DNA from: Metellina segmentata
Lineage: Eukaryota; Arthropoda; Arachnida; Araneae; Tetragnathidae
DNA length: 64,000 bases
Reading direction: 5' to 3'
Assembly (NCBI GenBank): GCA_947359465.1
Contig: OX375876.1
Location: 63,618,998-63,682,997, forward strand
Both the position numbers and the translations under genes were made by a program. The notes beneath the pieces were generated by a model. The model had not been told where the DNA came from, did no database searches, and worked only from the letters and a program-made list of their open reading frames with translations. The stretch's first letter is position 1. Every line of letters begins with the position of its first letter. Of the stretch, positions 11,711 through 23,636 are shown in pieces.

Positions 11711-13117
11711 CACTCGTTGCCATAAAAATTTGCGCACCAAGAAATAATTGTGAGATCTTAACGAAACTTGGCATAAAGGTACCTGTTGGCCAGATATGCA
11801 AATGATTAGAAATACAGCGCGTTTGCTCATTGCGTAATGCCACTAGAGTGCGTTGAACTTCGCTCTCCTTGGAGTATAAAACAGGTAAGCAGAGCTTGTT
11901 TGAGTGTACTTAATCTTTTGCAAAGGAAACGCTGAGGTAGACACGCCGTTACGCCGCCATCGAAGACAATATGAGCAGCTATCAGAGTTCGATACGGGAA
12001 GAATAATCGGGATGATGGAAGCTGGGTGGTCAACTCGGCGAGTAGCTCATAAAGTAGACCGTTCTGATTTTACAGTGAGGAGGTGTTGGGACCAGTGGAC
12101 AGAAGAGATATTATTTACACGGCGAACAGGCTCAGCACGCCCTCGACAGACCAGTCGTCGAGACGATCGTCACATCATACGAAACGCACGCGTAGAGCCA
12201 ACTGCATCATTGGCCGCTATCCAGACACAGGCAACACCTTCACTACGGGCCCCTGTGTCTTCCCGAACCATCGCAAGGCGCCTGGCTGAAGGACATCTGG
12301 TATCGTGGCGCCCATTACGTGTGCTGCTAGTGACACCCACCAACGCCTCCGTTCGGAGTGGTGCCGCGCACGACGGGATTCGACTGCAACGGAATCGAAC
12401 CAGTAGGTCTTCAGCGACGAATCTAGATTTAATTAGAGCAGTGATGACAATCGTGTTCGTGTGTGGAGGCCCAATGGTGAACGCCTCAATCCTGCCTTCG
12501 CTTTACAGCGACACACGACTCCCACAGCTGGTGTGATGGTATGGGGTGTCATTGCTTACTATACACGGTCACCCCTAATATTGATCCATGGCACAATGAC
12601 AGCTCAGCGGTACGTCCATGACATCCTTCAGCCACATGTGATGCCACTCATGGCAGGGCCCCCAGAAGCCATTTTTCAACAAGACAATGCTCGGCCACAC
12701 ACAACAAAGATGTCACAAGACTGCCTCCGTCACATTACCACCCTTCCCTGGCATGCTCTATCCCTAGATTAGTCACCAATCGAGCAAATCTGTGATCATT
12801 TGGGACGGCAAGTTGGACACCCTACGAGTTTGGTCTAACTAGAGGCGCGTTTACAGCAACTGTGGAACGAGGTGTCTCAGGACATCATACGGAACTTGTA
12901 TGCCTCAATGCCAGCTCGTATCGCATAGTGCATTCGCGCTAGAGGGGGTTCGACAGAGTTCTAAAACTTCCGTTCATTTGTACTTTTTTCTGCAATAAAT
13001 TATCCTTTTTCTTTGATTTTCTAATCACACTTCTATCAAAGTAGTACTTACATGTGTAAAATTTCGTTTCATTTTGACAACTTTTTCTTGATGCGCAAAT
13101 TTTTATTGCAATGAGTT
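11711..13117 (+). mobile_element. Tc1-type transposon (family B) nested in the hAT
   Basis: The ends are CACTCGTTGCCATAAAAATT at 11711 and an inverse ending AATTTTTATTGCAATGAGTT at 13117, with TA on both sides (11709-11710 and 13118-13119). hAT sequence continues on each side (ATTAA...TAATC), matching the uninterrupted copy near 7270-7290. The terminal repeats are about 30 bp and imperfect. The transposase inside is broken. Confidence 0.92.
11943..12964 (+). pseudogene. Tc1-like transposase, family B, broken
   Basis: This is the DDE transposase of the nested element. The usual ATG seems to have become ACG at 11943-11945. A long frame then covers the paired helix-turn-helix part (YEQLSEFDTGRIIG, RRVAHKVDRSD, RRTGSARPRQTS) up to about 12340. 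A one-base shift follows near 12340. The catalytic FSDESRF block near 12408 sits in a stretch with additional stops. Reading resumes at about 12461-12772 (WRPNGERLNP, GVMVWG, TAQRY, QQDNARPH). A TAG at 12770-12772 precedes SPIEQ, so the third acidic residue is still present but separated. Further stops lie at about 12838 and 12927. The intact family length is about 340 residues. Confidence 0.92.
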
Positions 13118-13462
13118 TATAATCAGAATTCGATTTTTAGTGCGAAACTTGTTGTTTTTCGTCTTTTGTTAAAATATCAATATCAGGAGCAATGGAGCTT
13201 AACTTCACTCTTAAGTCCTCTTCAACACTTACTCTGTTTGTATATTTATTTTTTACATACAAAAGTTCAGAAAACCACTCTTACAGAAGTAACTATTAAC
13301 AAATGGCATAAGAAATAGCATAACGTAGTTGTGTGTGTGTGTACATACTAAAAAAAATCTAACAAACTTCATAGATTATTTGGGTCGCTCGTATCATCCT
13401 TGCGTACCACCTAAAACGTTGCCGAATACCATCACCACCGGTTGGGAATCCCTGCTCCAGGA

Positions 13463-15046
13463 GGTTAATTTTTGCATCGAAATCTGCCCTATAGTAACCA
13501 GTGGTCAGCCTCTGGTGCATAAGACAATTACAAGCCATCACTAGTTCTGGGCAATGGAAAATTTGTTTTTGCTACCTGGATTTCTATTCCCTTAAAGTAA
13601 ATAAGATTGTTTTACCTCAACGAGATATCTCGTCATTAATAAAACGGACCACGTCTGGAGGGATGAAATATCCATCGAATCGCTTCGAGGGTGTTAATTT
13701 CAACTTGGTGTTCAGGTAAGGGACAGATCGACAGTCTTGATGCATCTGTCGTCATAATCTATATTCAATTGATTTCACCTTATCAAGCAATGCGGTCGAT
13801 AATAACCACTCCCATCATTCATAAATCACTTACAAAACACTATTATCGTACCCACTTCCCCAAGGGTTGTTCAAGGGGAGTGACGAACCTTAACCACACA
13901 TATGCCTCCGACTGCCTTGAAGCTTGAATGGCGAAGACCGATGGAACTCTTTTGAGCACCAAATAAGAGGTATTTGCCGTAATAAACGCATCGTTAGACA
14001 CTATTAGAGGTTATTATCTCATTTAATGTATTTTCAAACCGGTAGTGCGTGGTGCTTCCAGCGTATCGCTCTTGATAATGCGGGCTTTCATGCTCTTAGG
14101 AACCTCGTTGGATAGAGAAATCACCCCGAAAACTACACGGAAGATCAAAAGCACAGGAACAAGGAAGAGTCGACACTTGGGGCCGCGAAATTTTCCACGT
14201 CGAAGAATTTCGCTTCTCATTATTCAGCTGGAAGTTTTTGATAAAGATGTATTTTGAGGGATAGACCCGCAGAACAAGTTGGCGCCACCTTTTGTCTCAG
14301 GAATACAATGTGTAAAGAAGTAAAATATTTAATGATGCTTGCCAAGCAAAGAACGCATCGGTAATTAATTACGTTATTCTGTTTTAGTGCAGGAGATTCA
14401 ATAGCTTTAATTGCTTAGAAAATAAATAAAATTTAATTTATCTGAAATTATTTTGAATAATTTCGGACTTGAAATGATTGTTTAGCGTAATTTTTACTGT
14501 CTATATATTGCTAAATTAATTTTAAACTGAGGTTGTTTCATTAATTTAATTGATTTCTTGGAAGTTTTAGAACTTGAATAAACCGAGATTCCCTTTGGAA
14601 ATGTTCCCAAACTTCATATAATTTCTTAATGATATTTTTTGCATCCAGACTGTTTAATTCTAAGAAACTTAAGCATTTCATAACATTAAATCATCTTTTA
14701 AGTATGTTTACTTAATTCTCATAGTCATTATAGAGCAATTGCCTCTTTTTTAGCTTTATAATCTAGATGTTAAACATATCTTTAACTTATTATCGAATCT
14801 AAGTTTTCGTATTTCATGATTTATTATTATAAATTTAATTTCGTTCTCACAAAGTTCGAATGCTTTCACTTGATAATTCCACATTAAGTTAAAGAACAGA
14901 AAGTCATTAATTTAAGCCCTGTTCAAAAGAGTAATGGTTCGTAAATGCGATCAGATTGAACTTGGAGGTTCAGGACTTCTTAAACATTAGAAGGATTCGC
15001 CCAAGATTACAAAAAGTAATGAAAATCTCATAAAACGTTTTGATAC
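13463..15046. other. Intergenic DNA; less AT-rich patch at 13640-14290
   Basis: A short piece of the GAGATATCTC array lies at about 13618-13665. The stretch 13680-14290 is richer in GC and more complex than its surroundings, with overlapping small frames on both strands (for example 14045-14257 and 14023-14220). None resembles a known protein. It might be a decayed exon or a conserved non-coding element, but I cannot tell. Confidence 0.4.
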
Positions 15047-16549
15047 TAGGCTCCTGTCCATAAATTAAGGATAATGCCAAGCTCCGGCAAATAAAGGTTC
15101 AGAAACAAAACAAACGTGACTTATTCATAAAGCCCATTTATTAAACAAAAGATAAAGAACAAAAAAGATGGTGTATGTATGATACCATTCATAAAAACTA
15201 CGACCTTTGCTCACTGGTGCAATTACATAAAATATTGACCGTACAAAAACTTAACATGACATGGTTGGTATGATGGTTAATACATTGTATGTCTCCCAGA
15301 CGATGGAAAACAGTCCGTACGACGCCTAGGCATGCTGAGGATCAAATTATCGAGCTGATCTTGGGGAAGATCACTCCACTCAGCAAGCAATGCTCTCCGA
15401 AGTTCCGGTACATATGTAAGAGGTGGTTGACGGACTGCAACCTGTCGGCCAAGCATGTCCCACACTTGCTTTATCGGATTCAAGTCAGGTGAGAATGCTG
15501 GCCATTCCATACGGGTGATATCCTCAGATTGAAGGCATTAGTTTACAATGTTTGCACGGTGATGATAGGGCGTTGTCATCCATAAACACATATTTTGCCC
15601 CCATGGCACCCCTAAACATACGTACCTGTTGTTCCAGAATGATGTCCCGATAAATTTGGCCTCTGATTTTTCCGATTTGAACATGTAGCTCTGTTCCAGA
15701 GCCCAGTATAACTCTGCCCCATACGAGCAAACCTGCACCACCGTAACGGTGTCGTTCAATGATGTTGTCTTCGTGGTTGCGGGTACCTGGCGTTTTCCAT
15801 ATGAACGTCCGTCGTGAATCAGACTGCGAACTAAACCTGGACTCGTCTGAAAACATCACACATGTCCTCTGTGACGATGTCCACATTGCATGTTTTCTAC
15901 TCCAGGCTAACCGCTGACGACAGTGAGTTGCCGTAAGCGGAACACATCTGACAGGCCTGCCAGCATATAGACCAACATGTTCCAAACGTCTGCAAACGGT
16001 TTGCCTTGAAACTGTCGTAGCCGTAGCTGAAGATAGCTGACGAGAAAGGTCGGATGCTGTGCTTCGTCTGCTTCTTTATGAAGTTACTACCAAATACCTG
16101 TCGTCCTTCGGCGTTGTAACTCGGGGGAGACCTGTACTGTAACGTCTACTGACATTTCCATCATTTTGGAATAGTTTACAAAGCCTAAAGATGAGACTTT
16201 GGGCGATTCCAAGTTCCACTGAAACTTTCGTCTGAGTACGTCCACATTGCAGACGGCCGATAATTCTACCTCGTAAAAAATCATCGACATGCGTCATCTG
16301 TGCCTTAATTATTCGGTTGTGGCACTGAGCGGCTTAGAAAACGATTATGAACAATTTTACTTCTTTGCTACCATTCCTTATATACCCCTCTTACACTCTC
16401 GTCATTGTGACGTACTATCAGCGTCATCTGTTTGCTTCCTGTAATTTGGATATTATTCTTGAAGATATGTGCGATAATTCTAGAGGTGAAATTTTTACTT
16501 TAGAGTTCGATTCTGACTCTGAATTATCCTTAATGTATGGACATGAGTA
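15047..16549 (-). mobile_element. Tc1-like transposon, family C
   Basis: The left end CTCCTGTCCATAAATTAAGG (about 15051) and the inverse right end CCTTAATGTATGGACATGAG (to 16547) form a terminal repeat of about 27 bp with a few mismatches. TA follows the right end at 16548-16549. The left TA (15046-15047) is separated from the repeat by a few bases, so that boundary is approximate. It carries a minus-strand transposase. Confidence 0.82.
15277..16297 (-). pseudogene. Tc1-like transposase, family C, with catalytic E replaced by K
   Basis: It starts at ATG 16297. The DNA-binding region reads through 16076 (DDFLRGRIIGRLQCGRTQ, VSRRYSTG), where a TAA at 16076-16078 interrupts an otherwise continuous frame. 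Reading resumes in the same frame to about 15524 with the first catalytic D in FSDESRF, then GLLVWG and MDDNA (second D). A frameshift follows just after MDDNA. The last part is in another frame at 15510-15277 (AFSPDLNPIKQVWD). The expected catalytic glutamate of NPIEHVWD is lysine here. The enzyme is therefore dead in three independent ways. Confidence 0.9.
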
Positions 16550-16591
16550 TATTTGACAAGGTCCAGGATTCAATATAAGTGAAAAGATGTT

Positions 16592-17509
16592 TCATACATA
16601 TTGCAGTGAAACTTTTAAACTCCCTTTAAATGAATACCACCAGTTGTGCATGCCGGTATTATTCCAAATGAGATTGTTGTATCTATCGCATTCCATTGAT
16701 TTAGACAGGCATTGATTTTTTCCTAGAGCAAGATTGGCGGAATTTATAAATCTATATTTGGCTGTGTCTTTTAGCATGATGACCAGGTCATCCACAAATG
16801 CCTGTATTTCCACCCCGCTACCAAGGTCAAGGCCAAGCACTTGGTTATAAATATGTTCCATAGTATTGGATCCAAACAGGATCCTTGAGGGATTTCCTTG
16901 ATTATATCTCTTTTTATTGCTACCTAAAATAACTGTTCTATTTTCCAAAAAGCTAATTATTATTTGTTTAAGGTAGTCGGTATATTGAGGCTATTAATTT
17001 TAAATTTCATTTGAGGCCAATAAACTGAATTAAAGGAGTTTTTAAGGTCCAAAGAAATAATGCATGCTATTTGTTTGTTCGTTGTGGCAGTATTATTATT
17101 TTCCATAATGTTTTTAATGCATCTATAATGAATCTGTTACGCCAAAATCCATATTGATTGTTGTTAATAATTTCTTCTTCTTCCAGGTGGTAACTTAGTC
17201 TTTCCGTGATAATTATATCAAAAATTTTGCCCCAGCAAGAAAGAAAACAAATCGGGAGAGAGGCGCTTGGTTTTCTTAAGTCTTCTCTTTTGGTATTAGT
17301 ACTTTCCATGGCGTTGGGAAATGGCCTTTTCTTAAAAGACTATTCAAAGTTTTTACAAAAAGTTTTCTGTCAGCATCCAAGATTTCTCTTACTAGCTCTG
17401 TCTGAATACTATCCTCTCTGGGGGCTTTTCCCCTTTTTGATCGTTCAAAGGCTGCCACTACCTCAAATTCAATTATTTCCTCAATGTTGATATATTTTCT
17501 TTCTTGCAC
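16592..17509 (-). pseudogene. LINE (Jockey/R1-like) reverse-transcriptase fragment
   Basis: Minus-strand pieces in three frames together span the RT domain of a non-LTR retrotransposon. 17509-17276 gives the region before the palm (FERSKRGKAPREDS, LLRKGHFPTPWK). 17309-17067 gives RKPSASLPICFLSCWGKIFD, ITERLSYHLEEEEIINNNQ and YGFWRNR. 16948-16592 gives the catalytic FVDDLVIM motif, preceded by LDLGSGVEIQA. At least two frameshifts separate them. The endonuclease, the first ORF and the 3' end are missing. The motif style (PICLLSCWGK, NNNQYGFR-like) points to the Jockey/R1 group, with the exact clade uncertain. Confidence 0.85.
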
Positions 17510-20068
17510 TCTCTGCGCTGCAGTAGGTCAAGAATATGGATATATGGAAAGTGATTGTCCAAATATTTTGTTTGTCTTATTTATTTTCTACTCATTTTTG
17601 CCGATTGGACAATTACCTAAAGAAGCTTTAGAAGTAAAAAAAAAAAAAAAAACGGATGTAATGAATACCACTAGTTTTGTGTGCCAGTATTAGCCCATAA
17701 GATACTTCTGCATGGAAGATCTATTATATTCCTATCATTACTACCGATCGGACAATTATTTAAAGAAGCTCAAGAAGTAAAACAAGTCTTAAGGAACTAA
17801 GAAATTTTTTTCAGAAAAATACCGAAGGAAGTAAAAATTAATATTTGTATATCTCTCTTTGAATCTTAAAATTCTTTATCAGCAGTTCATACTTGCAGCT
17901 AAGGAGAGATAAAAGTACCATTTCTTATGAAGCTATGCAACTGTTATCTGAAGAGCCAAAAATATCATATTTAAATTTGCTAGATGTCAGTTTTGTTATA
18001 AGAACACTCCACTGACGTACAAAGTAATTATGAGACAACGAATAATTAACTCATTTTTAATGAAAAAGTTTTTTTTTCAAGGAAATATGTTATGTCATAA
18101 CATTTAATCATTTTCTATACAACATGAATAAATTTGATTTTTTTTATTACTCATTTGAGGTTTTGACACACTGTGCAGTGGTGTGGAAAGCGGAATTCAC
18201 ATAAAAAAGTTAACTTCGGCAATTTTCAGATTTTAGTACACTTTTTTGTATAAGCCTAGCAATATTAGAATTATTGAGAGATATTTAACAATATATAATT
18301 AAACGAAAAATCTAACTGGGCAATTCCTTGTTAAATGGGTACAGCCCACAAACAATCTCGAGTCTTTTTTTTTGTCTGTATACTCTATTCATATTGCTTC
18401 CCATTCTAAGGGGAAAAAATCTCGAAAATGTTAGCTTTCTACTTTCAAAAGTTTCCAATCAGAAAAAATTTTAAATAAAAAAGCAACGCATTCTGTAATA
18501 CTTATCTTTTATTTATAAAATCTTTGTGGACAGTTGCTGAAGTATGATTGTATCGACTTATTATACCAATGATGTAACTCAATAGCCAAATTAGTTGTCT
18601 CTCATTCACTAACAACGAATTAGGCTCTATCAATCTAAAAAATTGATACATCCCATTTTTAAAGCAATAATAACAGACATCCATTTTTATTAACATTTCA
18701 TTAATTTGAGTCGTTTTTTTTTGTGAAATACTTGACAGTACGTCAGTCAGTGGTGTGTGATTAATTATGTGCGAAATCTAAATTATTTATAGCGTATTAA
18801 ATAATTTTAATAGCCTTCTATTTACAGGTTTTTACTAATTTGACAATTATTCTCTCATTCATATTACACAATTTAGTAATCTAAATTAATACATTTTCTG
18901 CTGAATCTGAATTTCCGCAACTACTCATAGCTTTGACTGCATCGGTTCCTCATTGGGAGTGTTATTTGGGAATAAAAATGAGTTAGTGTTCTCTACTCGA
19001 GCAACAAAGTATATTTGGTACTCTTACATTAACTAGACTGAGTGGATTTGCAACATTTTAGATACCACGGGTAGCCAGCTGTACTAACATGGAGGCCGCA
19101 TTTCACGGAAGGAATATTTTAGCGAGTGATTAATTTATCTTTGGTAACCAAACAAACAATGTGAATGTGCGAACTGCCCTAACACTTTGTGAACCAAACT
19201 TTAAGTAGCAAAATGACGAAATGGACAACATTCGTATAGCATCCAAATGCCAAATCTAATTTTTAAAGATTTCTTTTCAAAATTGTTTGATAGAATAAAA
19301 GCAATAATTTTCTGAATAATATTTTTATTTTGTTTTTCAATAAGTTCTAATTTTTATGTTTTTAATGACTTTGTAACAAGAAATGAAATGCAACACTTAC
19401 TATTGATTAGTTTTAGTTTACTAATAACTTTGTAACAAGAAATGAAATGAAACACTTACTTTTGGACTTTGATTAGTTTTAGTTTACTAATAACTTTGTT
19501 ACAAGAAATGAAATAAATTAATCATATTTGGACATAGATCAGTTTTAGTTTACCATACATCATACATACAATTTATTTGTATAAGAGACGTACTAAACGC
19601 CTGAGAGAGCCACGATATGGCCACCACTCTTATATAACCAAACGTACATAAGTTTAGAAATTAGTAACATATGTTAAACCATAATTATTTTGCTTTTAAA
19701 ACATTTTTTTTTTTTTGCATTTAAATATTATGCCCGGAAATAAAATTATTATTTAGTCTAATAGTTAATCATAACTATATGTATAGCTTGAAAAAATGTT
19801 AAAAGTTTATGACATTTCATAAGATGACTAGGCAGTTTCCGAAAACTGCTACGTAAAGTTGAGAGTGTGCGAATTTCTGATGAATAATATGGCCTTTGCT
19901 TATTCTAAATCATAGGAAAAAATTTACGATAAAAACATAAATTGTGACGCAATTTGACTTTTCAGTGACATTTTTAATATTGTATTTCAGATACTTTGTG
20001 GTGATGTAATTTGTTAAATTTTATTCATATGGCCCTTAAGAAGGAATTATCAGGTAACAAAACATAAG
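17510..20068. other. AT-rich intergenic DNA
   Basis: No gene is recognised. A block reading CCGAT(T/C)GGACAATTA, then AAGAAGCT, occurs twice, near 17600 and 17743. A possible pair of inverted ends lies at about 18008 and 18755 (see findings). The rest is featureless. Confidence 0.45.
19365..19560. repeat. Three-unit tandem repeat (~61-66 bp)
   Basis: The block AACTTTGTAACAAGAAATGA recurs three times at about 19368, 19429 and 19493 (the third with a base change), each followed after a short spacer by AGTTTTAGTTTAC. The last unit has diverged most. Confidence 0.85.
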
Positions 20069-20070
20069 TA

Positions 20071-21470
20071 CACTCCATAACAAAAAAATCGACGCACCAA
20101 GAAGGAATCATCCGATTGCTTTGAAATTTCGTATGCAAAAATGTTTTGACCAAATATGCAAATGATTAAAATTTGGTGTCCAATTAATGAACAGTGCGAT
20201 CTCCAGCGCATCGAAACTGCTCATCCAGCAGATGTATATAAGGAGTTGTTCTTGAACTGTTGTTAAAAATTTCTGCTGCATTGCGATTTAGGATACCTTT
20301 CAACGACTGAAAAAAATGCCTCGCCGCAGGATTCGAGCTCATTACGAGCAACTTTCAGAGTTTGAAAGAGGTCGTATCATTGGACTGAAAGAGGCAGGTT
20401 GGGCTAATCGGAGAATCGCTCGTCATGTGAGTCGACGATGCGGCGATTAGAAGATGCTGGCAAGAGTGGGTGGACAGTGGCAGATTTCAGCGTCATGATG
20501 GTAGCTGTCGACGTAGGGCCACAACAGATCGCGAGGACAGAGTGATTGTCAGATCAGCTATCACAGCGCCTGATTCATCGCTATCCACCATCAGTCGTGC
20601 GACCCACACACGAGTGTCCACCATGACCATTCACAGACGGCTGAGTTAGCGAAATCTTTGCTCCTACCGGCTGTTACGCCACATGCCACTCACGCCTGAA
20701 CACTGTCGAGCCAGATTACAGTGGTGCTTGTCTCGATCAGGCTGGAATGATACTGACTGGGGACGTATAGTCTTTAGCGACGAATCCCGCTTCCAACTGT
20801 GTCCTGATGATCATCGAAGACGGGTCTGGAGACGCCCAGGGCGGCGTGCCGATCCTGCTTTCACTATTGCACGCCACAAGGGCCCTCAAAAGGAGTTATG
20901 GTCTGGGGTGCCATTTCCCTTGATAGCCAGACCCCTTTGATCGTCATTAGAGGTACATTTACTGCACAGCGGTTCGTTGACGACATTCTGAGACCTGTTT
21001 TGCTACCGTTCCTTTCGTAGTACCCTGGGCTTATTTTTCAGCAAGACAATGCCAGACCACATATGGCACGTGTTGCTATGAACTGTCTTCAAGCTTGTCA
21101 AACATTTGCTTGGCTAGCCAAATCACAAGATCTCTCTCCCATCGAGCATGTCTGGGATATGATGGGAAGGCGACTGCATCCGGTAGGGAATGTTGATGAC
21201 GTAGTCCGACAATTGGAGCAAATTTGGCAAGAAATACCGCAGGAGACAATCCGGAAGCTCTATCGGTCTATACCACGCCGTGTGGCAGCTTGCATCCAGG
21301 CTAGATGCGGGTCAACACCTTATTGAGCTCGTTACTGTAACTGAAATAAATCTTTCAATTGTTCTGAAATTTTAATCATTTTCTATTCTGTACATAATTT
21401 TGCTATCCACCAATTTTTGTCTCCATCGGACATCTCCTTCTTGGTGGGTCGATGTTTTTGTTATAGAGTG
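20071..21470 (+). mobile_element. Tc1-type transposon, copy 2 of family A
   Basis: Ends CACTCCATAACAAAAAAATC at 20071 and an inverse ending TTTTTGTTATAGAGTG at 21470 lie between TA at 20069-20070 and 21471-21472. Similarity between the ends continues inward for about 45 bp (CACCAAGAAGGA). It is 1400 bp long, a normal Tc1 size. It is the same family as 830-2228. Confidence 0.95.
20316..21326 (+). pseudogene. Tc1-like transposase, family A copy 2, broken
   Basis: The ATG is at 20316. The first helix-turn-helix reads normally (YEQLSEFERGRIIG, EAGWANRRIARH) to about 20435, where two bases are missing compared with copy 1 and the frame shifts. Later lesions are TAG at about 20647, a one-base loss near 20890 (just before the VMVWG motif) and TAG at 21018-21020. 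The catalytic motifs FSDESRF, QQDNARPH and SPIEHVWD are all still present, spread over two frames. The C-terminus at 21326 is the normal one. The lesions differ from those in copy 1, so the two copies decayed independently. Confidence 0.93.
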
Positions 21471-21488
21471 TAGTTCGTGCTGTTTTAA

Positions 21489-21700
21489 CCCTTCAAATTG
21501 TTTCGACGAGTTACCTCGTTCATCTGGCAAATTTTGCTGAAGACGAGATATCTCGACATTAAGATGTCGATGATCTTTGATGCCTAGATGAAGATCGGGT
21601 CAATTTTGTTTCGACAAAGTATCTCGTCCATTAAGATCCGATTAGTTTTGCTAATGACGGGTTACCTCGTAAAGACAACTATAGGACATCCCGGGAGGGT
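21489..21700. mobile_element. TTAA-flanked MITE with palindrome array (copy M1)
   Basis: TTAA is at 21485-21488 and 21701-21704. The ends are CCCTTCAAATTG and the inverse CGGGAGGGT. The interior repeats GACGAG(A/T)TA(T/C)CTCG motifs separated by TTTTGCTRATGAC-like spacers. It has no coding capacity. It sits 18 bp downstream of the Tc1 element. Confidence 0.85.
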
Positions 21701-21704
21701 TTAA

Positions 21705-23636
21705 CAATATAGATACATGCTATATATAGATCAAACAATATTTTATTCAGAAAAGTAGTCACCTTTTATTTCCTTTTTTCAACTATCCCCAACGACTTTT
21801 CTATTCCTTTTTCTATAAAACTTTTTGGTATAAAAAAATGCGTCAACTCGATTTGGAAGTCTTGTCGATTTTGGAATCACTGATTTCGTAAATGGTTGTC
21901 TATTGCCCAGAAGATATGATAGTTCGGAGCAGATGTCTGGGGAATATGGGGGATGGGATAGAAATTCCCAACTGTGTCTGATAATCATTCCCTTGATCGC
22001 TGTTGTGTGTGGTCTGGAATGACCTAGTAGAAAAGAACAATTTCTTTATCAGTCAATGTTGACTGCTCTGGGTCAGGTCAATTGAAATTCCTGGCAACTG
22101 TGCTTAGACGTTTTGGTTTCCTTTCAAACGAATGAATTCCGAATTGATACGTGATCATTTATTGGTCAATGCCATTTAGATTAATCTCCAAACGTCGCCA
22201 AAACAGCGATAAGCTACTTTTAAGGCAACGTCGATATGTAATGGAGAGGGAATATTTAGATTACAAAAAGTAAAATCTCCCTTTTTTTGTTGTTGTTTGT
22301 TTTGTTAGGTTCAAAAATCCTCTCATTAACTCGATAATTTTTTTATTCAAGCTTGTATTAGTGATGTTGATAAACTTGTTAAAATTCCGTTCGATTCGAT
22401 TTCTTTCTCTGTAACGATTGCTTGTTTTTAGATCAAAGGTTAACAAAACGATTCAAATCGTTTGCTAGACAACAATTCAAAGAAACGGGGTCCAATTTCT
22501 AATCTAAAATAATTCCAATTTAAAAATCTGGAAAAACCCTCAAGCTCAGCGCAAAAATACTGCGATAATTATCCCAAATAAATAGATGAGCACATCGCAG
22601 CTACGAACGTATCGTTTAGGAATAAGAGTGGAGGCGGGGGAAAAAACAAATGTAATATGAGTACGAAATGGAGAGGACACTTTCATTCTCCCCTCGGGAC
22701 TAAAGTCGTAAAAAGAAAACCCGAAACACGCCTCGGAAACTAGATTTATCGCCACGATTCTCTCGCCAACAAATCCGCCGTTTCGCCATACCATTCAGAT
22801 TCGAGATTCTTGTCGTAAAAATGGCCGCCCCATTTCTTGCTAAGTATTGGTAAAGACATTTCGGGTCGGCTTACATCTTCCCTGCTCTCAGATAACAGGC
22901 TTAGAACTTCGATTGAATTGTTTCGTGTTTGCTGCTCGGAAGATGCGACGAGTTAGCCTCTGACAAAGTATTGCTTTGTGTTTTTCCTTCGTCTCATATT
23001 GTTAGTTTGAGATAGAAGGGGGAAAAAGAATGTATAAAGTGTAATGTGTTGCTGGCGGACCTCGCTTTTTGGAAAAATTTTCCTGAGTGGAATATTTTTC
23101 AATTCCTTTTTGTCGCGTGAGGAAGTTTTCTGAACTTTTGAAGTTAACAGTTTTGGTTATTGTGTTAACAGGGAATAAGATAAACAACGAATACAGATAA
23201 TCATTAAATAGACCCGGTGCCTCAAATCTGTGTATACATAAACATTTCTCTTATGTGACCAGAAAGAAGGCGTTATTTCAATTTTTTTGTTTAGTTCTAC
23301 TCGATCGAGCACCATCTTACTTTCATCACGTATCAAATTTGCCAACGGTAAACTTTTTCTCTGGTTTTAAAACTTTCCAAGTGGTTTTAACGAGATATGT
23401 CGTCCATCAAGATCTGATCAATTTCCTAATGGCGAAATATATTGTCAATAACATATTGCGATTTATTTATGATGGCGAAATCACGATCTGGTAAGCTTTC
23501 TTCTGAAGATGATATCTCGTCCATTTAGAATTGGTCAGTTTTGCTAATGACTAGTAGATTTAAATCAAAGTAATTGTAATGGGTGGTTTCAAATCTCCGA
23601 ATTTCAAACATGATTTTCTATTATTTTTTTTTAAAT
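21705..23636. other. Intergenic DNA with a degenerate TTAA-MITE piece
   Basis: No gene is recognised. 23366-23570 contains an array fragment of the TTAA MITE family (a TTTCCAAGTGGTTTTAACGAG start, then repeated GATATCTCGTCCAT-like units) without a clear right end. 22500-22960 is more complex and less AT-rich than its surroundings (a GGAGGCGGGG run, and ATGGCCGCC at about 22820), perhaps conserved non-coding DNA. Confidence 0.45.

Larger units (their letters stand above)
11411..13454 (-). mobile_element. hAT-type element interrupted by a nested Tc1
   Basis: It starts CATGGGTTCCCAACC at 11411 and ends GGTTGGGAATCCCTG at 13454. It is flanked by a perfect 8-bp duplication, CTCCAGGA, at 11403-11410 and 13455-13462. 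It is the same family as 6807-7574 in opposite orientation. The hAT C-terminal coding remnant lies at about 13140-13290 and is better preserved than in the other copy (a block like VSVEEDLRVKLSS, then DKQQVSH). Removing the Tc1 at 11711-13117 leaves about 635 bp of hAT sequence. Confidence 0.92.
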
